Position numbers and translations under genes: made by a program. The notes below the pieces were generated by a model. It was not told the DNA's origin. It searched no databases and worked only from the letters and a program-made list of their open reading frames with translations. From Streptomyces sp. ISL-43 (lineage in GTDB: Bacteria > Actinomycetota > Actinomycetes > Streptomycetales > Streptomycetaceae), in NCBI RefSeq assembly GCF_018614195.1, contig NZ_JAGGOT010000016.1, positions 1 through 37,860 of the forward strand: a DNA stretch of 37,860 nucleotides, in the 5' to 3' direction. Positions 16,966 to 24,982 of this stretch are shown here, piece after piece. The stretch's first letter is position 1. The number at the start of each line of letters is the position of its first letter.

Positions 16966-18227
16966 GCCAGGTGCTCCTTGTTGTGCGCGAGAAGCCGGTC
17001 CGTCAGCCCCTCGGCGAGGTCGAACTGCCCCACCAGGGGGTGCGCCAGCAGGGCCTTGAAGACCCGCTCGCGGCTACCGCGCAGCGCCGCGTCCAGCGCG
17101 AGGTCCTCGTACGCCGTCACGTGCGCGACGAGCCCCGAGTACAGCGGGTCCAGCCGCGGTACGGCCAGCGGCGCCGGTCCGGAGCGGTCCACCCGGGCCT
17201 GCACCTCGATGACGGCGTCGTCGGGGAGGAACGGCAGGGTCCCGTTGTTGAGCGTGTTGACCACCTGTACGGCGCTGCCGCCGTCGCCCAGCAGGGACGC
17301 GGCCAGGTCCACGGCCGCCTCCGAGTAGAAGGCCCCGCCCCGCTTGGAGAGCAGTTCCGGCTTCTCGTCGAGTGCGGGATCCCCGTACAGGCCGAGCAGT
17401 TCCTTCTCCATGGCGGCGACCTCGGCGGCCCGCGACGGCTTGGTCCCGAGCTCCCGGACCACCTCGTCGTGCGCGTAGAAGTAGCGCAGGTAGTAGGAAG
17501 GCACCGCGCCGAGCCGGTCCAGCACCGCGCGCGGCAGGCGCAGGTCCGCGGCGATGGCCTCGCCGTGCTCGGCGATCAGCCGCGGCAGCAGGTTCTCACC
17601 TTCCGGTCCGCCCTTGCGGACCCCCAGCTCCCAGGTGAGGTGGTTGAGGCCCACGTGGTCGAGGTGGATGTCGGCGGGCGTCAGGTCCAGCATGGCCGCG
17701 AACCTGCGCTGGAAGCCGATGGCCACGTTGCACAGCCCGACCGCCTTGTGCCCGGCCTGAAGCAGGGCGCGGGTGACGATCCCGACCGGGTTGGTGAAGT
17801 CGATGATCCAGGCGTCCGGGTTGGCGCGCCGGACCCGCTCCGCGATGTCGAGGACCACCGGCACCGTGCGCAGCGCCTTGGCGAGGCCGCCCGCGCCGGT
17901 GGTCTCCTGGCCGACGCAGCCGCACTCCAGCGGCCAGGTCTCGTCCTGGAGCCGGGCCGCCTGGCCGCCGACGCGCAGCTGCACCAGGACCGCGTCGGCG
18001 TCGGCGACGCCCGCGTCGAGGTCGGAGGTGGTGGTGATGCGGCCCGGGTGCCCCTGTTTGGCGAAGATGCGCCGGGCCAGGCCGCCGATCAGCTCCAGCC
18101 GTTCGGCGGCCGGGTCGATCAGCACCAGCTCGCCGATGGGCAGGGTGTCGCGCAGCCGCGCGAATCCGTCGATCAGCTCGGGCGTGTAGGTGGAACCGCC
18201 GCCCACCACTGCGAGTTTCATGGTCAT
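16956..18227 (-). CDS. csnH: CsnH: GH4 family NAD-dependent glycosidase
   Basis: A 423-residue family 4 glycoside hydrolase, annotated in relatives as 6-phospho-beta-glucosidase. GH4 enzymes cleave through an NAD-dependent oxidation and need a divalent metal. The Rossmann motif VVGGGSTYTPEL begins at residue 7. The metal site is represented by Cys166-Asn167 (GLCNVAIG) and His196 (HVGLNH). In this operon it probably splits intracellular glucosamine oligosaccharides, possibly after CsnK phosphorylation. ATG 18227 directly follows the csnG stop; ATG 18221 (MKLAVVGGG) is equally possible, since a single GAAAGG box serves either. Confidence 0.92.
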   Translation of the reverse strand: MTMKLAVVGGGSTYTPELIDGFARLRDTLPIGELVLIDPAAERLELIGGLARRIFAKQGHPGRITTTSDLDAGVADADAVLVQLRVGGQAARLQDETWPLECGCVGQETTGAGGLAKALRTVPVVLDIAERVRRANPDAWIIDFTNPVGIVTRALLQAGHKAVGLCNVAIGFQRRFAAMLDLTPADIHLDHVGLNHLTWELGVRKGGPEGENLLPRLIAEHGEAIAADLRLPRAVLDRLGAVPSYYLRYFYAHDEVVRELGTKPSRAAEVAAMEKELLGLYGDPALDEKPELLSKRGGAFYSEAAVDLAASLLGDGGSAVQVVNTLNNGTLPFLPDDAVIEVQARVDRSGPAPLAVPRLDPLYSGLVAHVTAYEDLALDAALRGSRERVFKALLAHPLVGQFDLAEGLTDRLLAHNKEHLAWA

Positions 18228-19142
18228 TCAGCCTTTCACTCCGGTCAGGGTGACGCCCTCGACGAATGCCTTCTGGGCGAAGAAGAAGAGGACGATCACC
18301 GGTGCCATGACCAGCACGGTCGCCGCCATGGTCAGGTTCCAGTTGGTGTGGTGGGCGCCCTTGAAGGACTCCAGCCCGTAACTGAGCGTCCAGGCGGCCG
18401 GGTTGTCGGACGCGTAGATCTGCGGGCCGAAGTAGTCGTTCCAGGCGGAGAAGAACTGGAACAGCGCGACGGCGGCGATCCCGGGCTTCGCCATCGGCAG
18501 GACCACCCGCACCAGGGTGTGGAACTCGCCGCAGCCGTCGACCTTGGCGGCGTCCAGGTACTCGTCGGGGATGGTCAGCAGGAACTGGCGCAGCAGGAAG
18601 ATGGAGAATGCGTCGCCGAAGGCCATCGGGATGATCAGCGGCCACAGCGTGCCGGACAGGTCCAGCTGCTTGGCCCAGAACAGGTACATCGGGATGACGA
18701 CCACCTGCGGCGGCAGCATCATCATGGCGATCACCAGCAGCAGCGACAGCCGCCGGCCGCGGAAGCGGAACTTGGCGAGCGCGTAGGCGACGGGCACCGA
18801 GGAGACCACGGTCAACAGGGTGCCGAGGCCCGCGTACAGCAGGGTGTTGCGCCACCAGGTCAGGAAGCCGGGGGTGTCCCACACCTTCGCGTAGTTGCCC
18901 CACTCCCAGCTGTGCGGCCACAGGTCGCGGGTCAGCGCCTGCTGGTCGCTCATCACCGAGGTCAGGAAGAGGAAGACGAACGGCAGGACGAAGAAGAGCG
19001 CCGCCGCGACGCCGAGGGAGTGCACGGCGACCCAGTGCAGGGCGGCCCGGCGGCGCGCGGTGCGCACGGCCCGCGCGGAATCCGACGTGCCGGACGCGGC
19101 GGGACGCGGGGCCCGCTTCGTGGGGGTGATGGTCTGGCTCAT
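18228..19142 (-). CDS. csnG: CsnG: carbohydrate ABC transporter permease (MalG type)
   Basis: A 304-residue inner-membrane permease of the CUT1 sugar-uptake family with six predicted helices. The EAA loop, which docks the ATPase, is clear: EYLDAAKVDGCGEFHTLVRV with the following LPMAKPGI. A basic cytoplasmic N-terminus of about 35 residues precedes the first helix. It pairs with CsnF. No ATPase gene is present in the operon; in Streptomyces the shared MsiK ATPase usually energises such permeases. ATG 19142 lies 3 bases past the csnF stop, with a GAGGCAGGTGA box upstream. Confidence 0.93.
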   Translation of the reverse strand: MSQTITPTKRAPRPAASGTSDSARAVRTARRRAALHWVAVHSLGVAAALFFVLPFVFLFLTSVMSDQQALTRDLWPHSWEWGNYAKVWDTPGFLTWWRNTLLYAGLGTLLTVVSSVPVAYALAKFRFRGRRLSLLLVIAMMMLPPQVVVIPMYLFWAKQLDLSGTLWPLIIPMAFGDAFSIFLLRQFLLTIPDEYLDAAKVDGCGEFHTLVRVVLPMAKPGIAAVALFQFFSAWNDYFGPQIYASDNPAAWTLSYGLESFKGAHHTNWNLTMAATVLVMAPVIVLFFFAQKAFVEGVTLTGVKG

Positions 19143-19145
19143 GTC

Positions 19146-20117
19146 TCAGTCACCTGCCTCGATCAGCCCGCCGCGCCGCCGCATCAGCAGGGCGGTGAAG
19201 GCCATGGAGAGGGCGAACAGCACCAGGGCGACCACGCAGGCGGTGCCGTAGTCGAAGCGCTGGAAGCCGGCGTTGTAGATGACCTGGGGCAGGGTCAGCG
19301 TGGACTTGTCGGGGTACCCGGGTTCGAACTGCTGGCCCGAGCCGCCGATCACGCCGGCCGCCACCTTCCCCGCCACCAGGGGCTGCGTGTAGTACTGCAT
19401 GGCCTGGATGACCCCGGTGACCACGGCGAACAGGATGATCGGCGAGATGTTCGGCAGGGTGATGTGGCGGAACCGCTGCAGCGCCCCGGCCCCGTCCAGC
19501 TCGGCGGCCTCGTACTGCTCGCGCGGTACGTCGAGCAGCGCGGCCATGAAGATGACCATCAGGTCGCCGACGCCCCACACCGCGAGCGCGGTCAGCGCGG
19601 GCTTGGACCAGTCGGCGTCCGTGAACCAGCCGGGCGTGGGCAGCCCGACCGAGTCCAGCAGGGTGTTCACCGGGCCGGTGCCGGGGTTGAGCAGGAAGAC
19701 GAAGGCCAGGGTCGCCGCCACCGGAGGGGCCAGGTAGGGCAGGTAGAACAGGGTGCGGAAGATGCCCGTGCCGAGCTTGATCTTGGTGATGAGCAGGCCG
19801 GTGCCGAGACCGAAGACGACCCGGCAGGCGACCATCACCAAGACCAGCCACAGGGTGTTGCCCATGGCCGGCCAGAACATCGGATAGTCCGAGAACACGT
19901 AGGTCCAGTTGTCCAGGCCGTTGAAGACGGGCGGACGGAAGCCGTCGTACTTGGTGAAGGAGAAGTAGACGGTGGACAGGAGCGGGTAGGCGAAGAAGAC
20001 GCCGAACCCGATCAGCCAGGGCGACATGAAGGCCGCCGTGCGCAGCGCCGACCTGCGCCGCTTCGCACGCAGCTCGGGCGAGGGGGAAGGAGAAGGAGGA
20101 ATCGCGGTCGCGGTCAT
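19146..20117 (-). CDS. csnF: CsnF: carbohydrate ABC transporter permease (MalF type)
   Basis: A 323-residue CUT1 permease, the partner of CsnG. Six hydrophobic segments are visible, beginning with AAFMSPWLIGFGVFFAYPLL near residue 28. The EAA loop reads EQYEAAELDGAGALQRFRHI followed by TLPNISPII. A long periplasmic segment near 240-270 is typical of MalF-type subunits. It lies 6 bases downstream of csnE, and the Ser/Pro-rich N-terminus (PPSPSPSPE) is cytoplasmic. Confidence 0.93.
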   Translation of the reverse strand: MTATAIPPSPSPSPELRAKRRRSALRTAAFMSPWLIGFGVFFAYPLLSTVYFSFTKYDGFRPPVFNGLDNWTYVFSDYPMFWPAMGNTLWLVLVMVACRVVFGLGTGLLITKIKLGTGIFRTLFYLPYLAPPVAATLAFVFLLNPGTGPVNTLLDSVGLPTPGWFTDADWSKPALTALAVWGVGDLMVIFMAALLDVPREQYEAAELDGAGALQRFRHITLPNISPIILFAVVTGVIQAMQYYTQPLVAGKVAAGVIGGSGQQFEPGYPDKSTLTLPQVIYNAGFQRFDYGTACVVALVLFALSMAFTALLMRRRGGLIEAGD

Positions 20118-20123
20118 CGGTGG

Positions 20124-21458
20124 CTACTTCGCCTTCGCGATGTCCGTGTCGATCTGCTGGTCGGTCTTGGCGAGACCGGCCGGGATGTCCGTGACGTCAC
20201 CCTTCTCGACCGAGTACGCGAAGTCCGTGAAGGTCAGCTGGTAGGTCCCGCCGTCGGCCTGGGCCGGGGTGGTGCTCGACTTCGGGTGCTTGGCGATGTC
20301 GATGAACGTCTTGAACTCCGGGCTCACCTGCAGCTTGGGGGAGTCCAGCGCGGCCAGCGTGGAGGGCACGTTGTGGATGGCGTTGGCGAACTCCACGACC
20401 GCGTCGGTGTCGGTCGTCATGTACTTCGTCAGTTCCCAGGCGGCGTTCTGCTTCTGGCTCTTCGCGGAGATGCCCATGATCGTGCCGGAGAGGTAGCCCT
20501 TGCCGTAGTCGCCGACCTGGTCGTCCGGCACGGGCAGCGGCGCGGTGCCGATCTCGAAGGCGACTCCGGCCTCCTTCGCCATGGACGCCCGCCACTCGCC
20601 GTCGATCTGCATCGCCACCAGGCCCTTGTGGAAGGGGTGTTCCGCGCTCCACTCGTCGCCGAAGGTGTTGCGGAACTTCTCCAGCTTCTCGTAGCCGCCG
20701 AGCTTGGCGACCAGGTCTTTCTGCGCCGTCAGCATCTTCGCGAAGGCCGGGTCCTTCGCCAGGTTGGACTTGCCGTCGGCGCCGAAATACGACGGGCCCC
20801 ACTGGGCGGCCAGTCGCATGGGGGTGGTCTCGTAGCCGTGGTAGGTGGGCATCAGGCCGAGCTGCTCGTACGAATCGCCCTTGGCCACCGTCAGCTTCTG
20901 CGCGGCCTCGGTGAACTGGCTCCAGGTCTTGATCGGTTCGGTGATCCCGGCGGCGGCGAAGGCGGTCTTGTTGTAGACGAGGCCGTACGCGTCGTTCAGC
21001 AGCGGCAGCGAGCACTGGTTGCCGTTGAACTGGGTGTACTCCATCAGGGTCTTGGGGAAGACCTTCGCCTTGTCGATCCCCGACTTCTGCAGGAAGGGGT
21101 TCAGGTCCGCGAAGGCGCCGGTGTTGCAGAACTTGCCGACGCTGTCGGTGGTGAAGGAGGAGACCACGTCGGGGGCCTTGTCCCCGCCGGCGCGCAGCGC
21201 CTGGTTGATCTTGTCGTCCGTCATGTTGCCCGTGACGTTCACCTTGATGTTCGGGTGCGCCTTCTGGAACCGGGCGATGTTGTCCTCGATCGCCTTGATC
21301 TCGCTCGGGGCGGACCAGCCGTGCCAGAAGTTGAGGGTGACGTCCTTGTTCGGGTCGTCGGCCGCGGTGTTCGAGGTGGACCCCGTACACGCGGTGGCGA
21401 GCACGGATATCGAGGCGACGGCGACGGCGGCGGCGGTCAGGCGGAGGGTTCTGGGCAT
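20124..21458 (-). CDS. csnE: CsnE: lipoprotein sugar-binding protein
   Basis: A 444-residue family 1 extracellular solute-binding lipoprotein that delivers chitosan oligosaccharides to CsnFG, as shown for the S. lividans/S. coelicolor homologue. The signal peptide ends in lipobox LATAC with Cys24 as the lipidated residue. The body has the FWHGWS start of the first lobe and the GKGYLSGTIMGISAKS hinge region, with conserved WELTKYM helix. ATG 21458 follows a GAGAG box. A 176-base gap separates it from csnR, larger than the other spacings in the operon; no second promoter is obvious there. Confidence 0.93.
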   Translation of the reverse strand: MPRTLRLTAAAVAVASISVLATACTGSTSNTAADDPNKDVTLNFWHGWSAPSEIKAIEDNIARFQKAHPNIKVNVTGNMTDDKINQALRAGGDKAPDVVSSFTTDSVGKFCNTGAFADLNPFLQKSGIDKAKVFPKTLMEYTQFNGNQCSLPLLNDAYGLVYNKTAFAAAGITEPIKTWSQFTEAAQKLTVAKGDSYEQLGLMPTYHGYETTPMRLAAQWGPSYFGADGKSNLAKDPAFAKMLTAQKDLVAKLGGYEKLEKFRNTFGDEWSAEHPFHKGLVAMQIDGEWRASMAKEAGVAFEIGTAPLPVPDDQVGDYGKGYLSGTIMGISAKSQKQNAAWELTKYMTTDTDAVVEFANAIHNVPSTLAALDSPKLQVSPEFKTFIDIAKHPKSSTTPAQADGGTYQLTFTDFAYSVEKGDVTDIPAGLAKTDQQIDTDIAKAK

Positions 21459-21634
21459 GACGGAGTCACTCTCTGCGCGGGGGGACTTCCTGGAGGGGTG
21501 TTGCGAGTGGGACGTACGGGGCTCCGCGCGCTACGGGCTGCGCGTGGGGCGGGAGGTGCGGCCTGTGCGGAGGTTACGGGAGTGGGTGCGGTGGGTCGGG
21601 TGGGGAGGGCGCGGTCGGTGGGGGCGCCGCGGGT
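21459..21634 (-). other. csnR-csnE intergenic spacer
   Basis: This 176-base C-rich spacer (minus strand) contains no gene and no strong hairpin. An AGGAAGTCC motif resembles half of the CsnR box but has no partner half. It may allow partial uncoupling of csnE from csnR expression. Confidence 0.35.
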
Positions 21635-22885
21635 TCAGCGGCGCGAGGTGTCGAAGACCTCGTCCCGGGTGGCGGCGAGGGCGCTCTCCAGCGCCCCGCG
21701 CAGCACGGGCCGTTCCCGCACCTCGCCGGTGACCAGCAGGGGCCGGGACGGGGCGAGGTCGGCGAGTTCGGCTTCGAGGAGCCCGCGCAGCGGTTCCCCG
21801 CCGGCGATGGTCAGCGCGCCGGAGAGGATCACGACCTCCGGGTCCAGGACGGCGACCAGCGAGGCGAGGCCGGTGGCCAGGGCGGTGGCGTACTCCCGCA
21901 GGAGCAGCAGGTTGGCCCCCTCGGGCGCGGCCGCCGCCTGGGCCAGCAGCGCGGCCGCCGCTTCGACCATCGCCCCGGACTCGGCCCCGTGCACGGCACC
22001 GTGCACCGAGCCCGAGCCGGAGGCGGCGGCGGGCGGCGCCTCGATGCCGAGGCGGGCGGCCATCCCCGGCAGCACCTGTACGCCGGCCAGTTCCTGGTAG
22101 CCGCCGGAGTTGACCCGGGTGACCTGGCGGACCAGCGGGTGGCCGGCGACCGGTAGGAAGCCGATCTCCCCGGCCCCGCCGGTCCAGCCGCGGTGCAGCC
22201 GGCCGCCGAGCACGAGGGCGGCGCCGAGGCCCTCCTCGTTCCACAGCAGGACGAAGTCCTCGTGGCCGCGGGCGGCGCCGAGGCGCTGTTCGGCCACGGC
22301 GGCGAGGTTCACGTCGTTCTCGTACTCGACCGGCATCGGCAGGGCGGCCGCCAGTTCGTCGAGGAGCGTGGGGGACTGCCAGCCCGCGAGGTGGTCGGCG
22401 TAGCGCAGCACCCCGGTGCGCGGGTCGAAGGAGCCGGGGGTCGCGATGACCACCCGGTGGATGTCGCCGAGGTGCAGTCCGGCGTCCTTGACGGCCTCGC
22501 CGAGGGCGCGGGTGACCTGTGCGACCGGCCCGGTGCCCTCCGCGTACGGGAGTTCGTGGCTGCCGATCACCTCGCCGGCCAGGTCGGCGACGGAGGCGAG
22601 GATCCGCCCCGGGGTGACGTCGAGTCCGGCGACGTGCGCGGCCTGCGCGTTGACCGCGTAGAGCTGTGCGTTGGGGCCGGGCCGGCCGGTGGCGGTGCCG
22701 GTGGCGACGACCAGTCCGGCGGCCTCCAGGCGTGCCAGGAGCTGGGAGGCGGTGGGCTTGGAGAGCCCCGTGAGGTGCCCGATCCGGGTCCGGGACAGCG
22801 GACCGTGCGTCAGCAGGAGCTCAAGGGCGGCCCGGTCGTTGAGGGCGCGCAACAGGCTGGGCGTACCGGGGGTGGCGGCGGGCAT
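21635..22885 (-). CDS. csnR: CsnR: ROK-family transcriptional repressor of chitosan genes
   Basis: First gene of the csn operon, a 416-residue ROK regulator. The N-terminal winged helix-turn-helix (about 10-65) includes SRTRIGHLTGLSKPTASQLL. The C-terminal sugar-sensing ROK fold follows, with DVTPGRILASVADL and a second lobe beginning near 155. In S. lividans CsnR represses the chitosanase gene and its own operon, and is released by glucosamine oligosaccharides. The ROK zinc motif CxCGxxGCxE is missing; the matching place reads VNSGGYQELAG. ATG 22885 has GAGGGAG 10 bases upstream. The assignment rests on ROK identity and the exact gene order regulator, SBP, two permeases, GH4, kinase. Confidence 0.92.
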   Translation of the reverse strand: MPAATPGTPSLLRALNDRAALELLLTHGPLSRTRIGHLTGLSKPTASQLLARLEAAGLVVATGTATGRPGPNAQLYAVNAQAAHVAGLDVTPGRILASVADLAGEVIGSHELPYAEGTGPVAQVTRALGEAVKDAGLHLGDIHRVVIATPGSFDPRTGVLRYADHLAGWQSPTLLDELAAALPMPVEYENDVNLAAVAEQRLGAARGHEDFVLLWNEEGLGAALVLGGRLHRGWTGGAGEIGFLPVAGHPLVRQVTRVNSGGYQELAGVQVLPGMAARLGIEAPPAAASGSGSVHGAVHGAESGAMVEAAAALLAQAAAAPEGANLLLLREYATALATGLASLVAVLDPEVVILSGALTIAGGEPLRGLLEAELADLAPSRPLLVTGEVRERPVLRGALESALAATRDEVFDTSRR

Positions 22886-22918
22886 GGGGTGTTTTCTCCC
22901 TCACCGAAGTGAACTGTT

Positions 22919-22931
22919 AGGTAAGTTTCCT
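22919..22931. promoter_or_regulatory. CsnR operator box
   Basis: AGGTAAGTTTCCT is a 13-base palindrome with one mismatch (AGGTAA / TTTCCT). It resembles the AGGAAAGTTTCCT-type operator I recall for chitosanase genes. It overlaps the predicted -10 element and lies 34 bases upstream of the csnR start, so bound CsnR would block transcription of the whole operon. Confidence 0.75.
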
Positions 22932-22953
22932 ATTCGTGTGTGAGTCGTGTCAA
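22927..22953 (-). promoter_or_regulatory. csnR promoter
   Basis: On the minus strand a perfect -35 TTGACA (22953-22948) is followed after 15 bases by TAGGAA (22932-22927), one base from the Streptomyces -10 TAGGAT. The short spacer may make the promoter weak. The CsnR box covers the -10 element. Confidence 0.55.
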
Positions 22954-22991
22954 TGGCGACGCCCATACCGTGCTCCCGCAGCTCTCCATGC

Positions 22992-23026
22992 CGCTGCCCC
23001 CGCAGGTCGTACCTGCGGGGGCAGCG
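22992..23026 (-). terminator. Terminator downstream of mscS
   Basis: A perfect 16-pair stem: 22992-23007 pairs with 23011-23026 around a CGT loop. It lies 33 bases past the MscS-like gene stop and just upstream of the csnR promoter, insulating the two minus-strand units. Confidence 0.85.
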
Positions 23027-23058
23027 CCGTACGCGTGCGGGGTCTCGTGAGGCGGGTG

Positions 23059-24156
23059 CTACTTGGTGATGCGGGGGCCGGAACCCGGACCGCCGGCGGC
23101 CGACGGCGGGATCGGCGCGGTCGCCAGGGACTGCGGAGAGGCCGGGTTCGCCAACGCCGAAGGCGGGGCGACGGCGGACGCCGGATCCGCGGCCGCCTCC
23201 TCCTCGTCGGCCGCCGCCAGGCCCCCGACGATCCCGATGCCCACGGCGTCGAAGGCGTCCTTGATCCGCCAGCGCAGCTCGCGCTCCACGGCGAACTGCT
23301 GGCCCGGCATCGTCTTCGCCGACACCTTCACCGTCATCGAGGCCAGCAGCACCTCGTCCAGGCCCAGTACCTCCACCGGACCCCACAGCCGCTCGTCCCA
23401 CGGGGACTCCTTGGCGATGGTGTCGGCGATGCCCTGCACCACCTTGTTGATGCGCGAAAGGCTCTCGGTCGGCTTGACCTGAACGGCCACCCCCGCCGTG
23501 GCCCACCCCTGGCTGAGGTTGCCGATCCGCTTGATCTCGCCGTTGCGGACGTACCAGATCTCACCGTTGTCGCCGCGCAGCTTGGTGACGCGCAGACCCA
23601 CCTCGACGACCTCGCCCGAGGCCACCCCGGCGTCGATCTTGTCGCCGACGCCGTACTGGTCCTCAAGGATCATGAACACGCCGGAGAGGAAGTCCGTGAC
23701 CAGGTTCCGGGCGCCGAAACCGATCGCCACACCGGCCACACCGGCACTCGCGAGCAGCGGGCCCAGATTGATGTCGAGCGCGCCGAGCACCATCAGGCCG
23801 GCCGTGCCGAGGATCAGGAACGAGGCCACCGAACGCAGGACCGAGCCGATCGCCTCGGACCGCTGGCGGCGCCGCTCGGCGTTCACCAGCAGACCGCCCA
23901 GGGCCGTGCCCTCGACCGCCTCCGCGCCGCGGTTCATCCGGGTGATCAGCTTGGTCAGGGACTTGCGGACCACCGAACGCAGGGCGAAGGCGATGACCAG
24001 GATGAGCAGGATCCGCAGGCCCAGGTACAGCCATCCGGCCCAGTTCTCCTCGAGGAAACTGGCCGCGTTGGTGACGCTCTCGTGAGTCTCTCTGATCGTT
24101 TCGGACGCGTCCGGGGTGTCGGCTGCGAGAGGTAGCAGGGCGGCAGGCCTGGGCAC
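23059..24156 (-). CDS. MscS-family small-conductance mechanosensitive channel
   Basis: A 365-residue membrane channel that releases solutes when membrane tension rises. Helices lie at about 41-60, 106-127 and the pore-lining TM3 region starting GPLLASAGVAGVAIGFGARN (132-151), followed by FLSGVFMILEDQYGVGDKI. The beta domain and C-terminal alpha/beta domain of MscS follow to about 300. A Pro/Ala-rich, likely disordered tail of some 55 residues ends the protein. GTG 24156 follows GGAGG with 8-base spacing. It is transcribed divergently from the HNH gene and has its own terminator. Confidence 0.92.
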   Translation of the reverse strand: MPRPAALLPLAADTPDASETIRETHESVTNAASFLEENWAGWLYLGLRILLILVIAFALRSVVRKSLTKLITRMNRGAEAVEGTALGGLLVNAERRRQRSEAIGSVLRSVASFLILGTAGLMVLGALDINLGPLLASAGVAGVAIGFGARNLVTDFLSGVFMILEDQYGVGDKIDAGVASGEVVEVGLRVTKLRGDNGEIWYVRNGEIKRIGNLSQGWATAGVAVQVKPTESLSRINKVVQGIADTIAKESPWDERLWGPVEVLGLDEVLLASMTVKVSAKTMPGQQFAVERELRWRIKDAFDAVGIGIVGGLAAADEEEAAADPASAVAPPSALANPASPQSLATAPIPPSAAGGPGSGPRITK

Positions 24157-24181
24157 GGCGGGAACCTCCAGATGTAGCGTC

Positions 24182-24222
24182 CTGCTCGCGGAAGGGTGGG
24201 TGCGAGCAGACCATCCACCCTA
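24182..24222 (-). promoter_or_regulatory. mscS promoter element and leader hairpin
   Basis: On the minus strand TAGGGT (24222-24217) fits the -10 pattern TAnnnT. Just downstream, CTGCTCGC (24182-24189) and GCGAGCAG (24202-24209) form a perfect 8-base inverted repeat with a 12-base loop. It would lie at the very start of the transcript or act as an operator. Confidence 0.4.
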
Positions 24223-24417
24223 ACGGGGCACTGGCCCGAGCTTGTTGCCGTGTTCGAGGGAGAGACCAGACTCACGCGGGGATGAAGCGGGTGTGGTCGA
24301 AAACACCTCGGACCCGTTACGGGCGCGTGGTGGCGCTTCGACCAGCCGTAAGGGGAGACTGGAAAGCAGATCGTCCCGGCGCGAGCCACGCGCCGCCGGC
24401 GTACAAGGAGGCAGTCC

Positions 24418-24963
24418 GTGCCGCACGTCCTGGTCCTCAACGCGTCGTACGAGCCCCTCGGCGTCGTACCGCTCCGTCGCGCGCTCGTACTCGTCCTGGA
24501 GAACAAAGCGATCTCCCTGGAAGAATCCGGCGCCTTTCTGCACAGCGCGACAAGGGCCGTCCCCGCGCCCAGCGTGGTACGGCTCAAGCGCTTCGTGCGG
24601 GTCCCCTACCGGGGGCCCGTTCCACTCACCCGCCGCGCGCTGTTCGCCCGGGACGGCGGCCGCTGCATGTACTGCGGGGCCGTCGCCACCAGCGTCGACC
24701 ACGTCGTCCCGCGCAGCCGGGGCGGGCAGCACGCCTGGGACAACGTCGTCGCCGCGTGCCGCCGCTGCAACCACGTCAAGGCCGACCGGCACCTGGTCGA
24801 CCTCGGGTGGCGCCTGAGGCACGATCCGGCTCCGCCGTCAGGGCTGGCCTGGCGGATCATCGGGACGGGGCACCGGGATCCGTGCTGGATGCCGTACCTG
24901 CAGCCGTACGGGGCGGAAGACGCGCTGGACCGCATCGGAATCCCGGCCGCCGCAGCCTCCTGA
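24418..24963 (+). CDS. HNH endonuclease domain protein
   Basis: A 181-residue protein with a complete HNH nuclease motif and its two zinc-binding Cys pairs: C83/C86, the Asp94-His95 pair, Asn109, C114/C117 and Asn118-His119. The first 70 residues (VLVLNASYEPLGVVPLRRAL) form the conserved N-terminal domain of a widespread actinobacterial HNH group of unknown biological role. These are housekeeping-like and not tied to a restriction system, and no methylase is nearby. GTG 24418 has an ideal AAGGAGG box with 6-base spacing. It converges with the GH84-like gene, 19 bases between stops. Confidence 0.9.
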   Translation: MPHVLVLNASYEPLGVVPLRRALVLVLENKAISLEESGAFLHSATRAVPAPSVVRLKRFVRVPYRGPVPLTRRALFARDGGRCMYCGAVATSVDHVVPRSRGGQHAWDNVVAACRRCNHVKADRHLVDLGWRLRHDPAPPSGLAWRIIGTGHRDPCWMPYLQPYGAEDALDRIGIPAAAAS

Positions 24964-24982
24964 GCGGCCCGGCCCCTCCCGG

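Noticed and set aside
16971..22100. 1709-codon plus-strand frame over the csn operon
   Set aside because: It is antisense to five recognised transport and metabolism genes, with biased shadow composition.
24418..24963. HNH gene as part of a defence or restriction system
   Set aside because: No methyltransferase, helicase or mobile-element gene is adjacent, and the N-terminal domain matches a common housekeeping-like actinobacterial HNH group.
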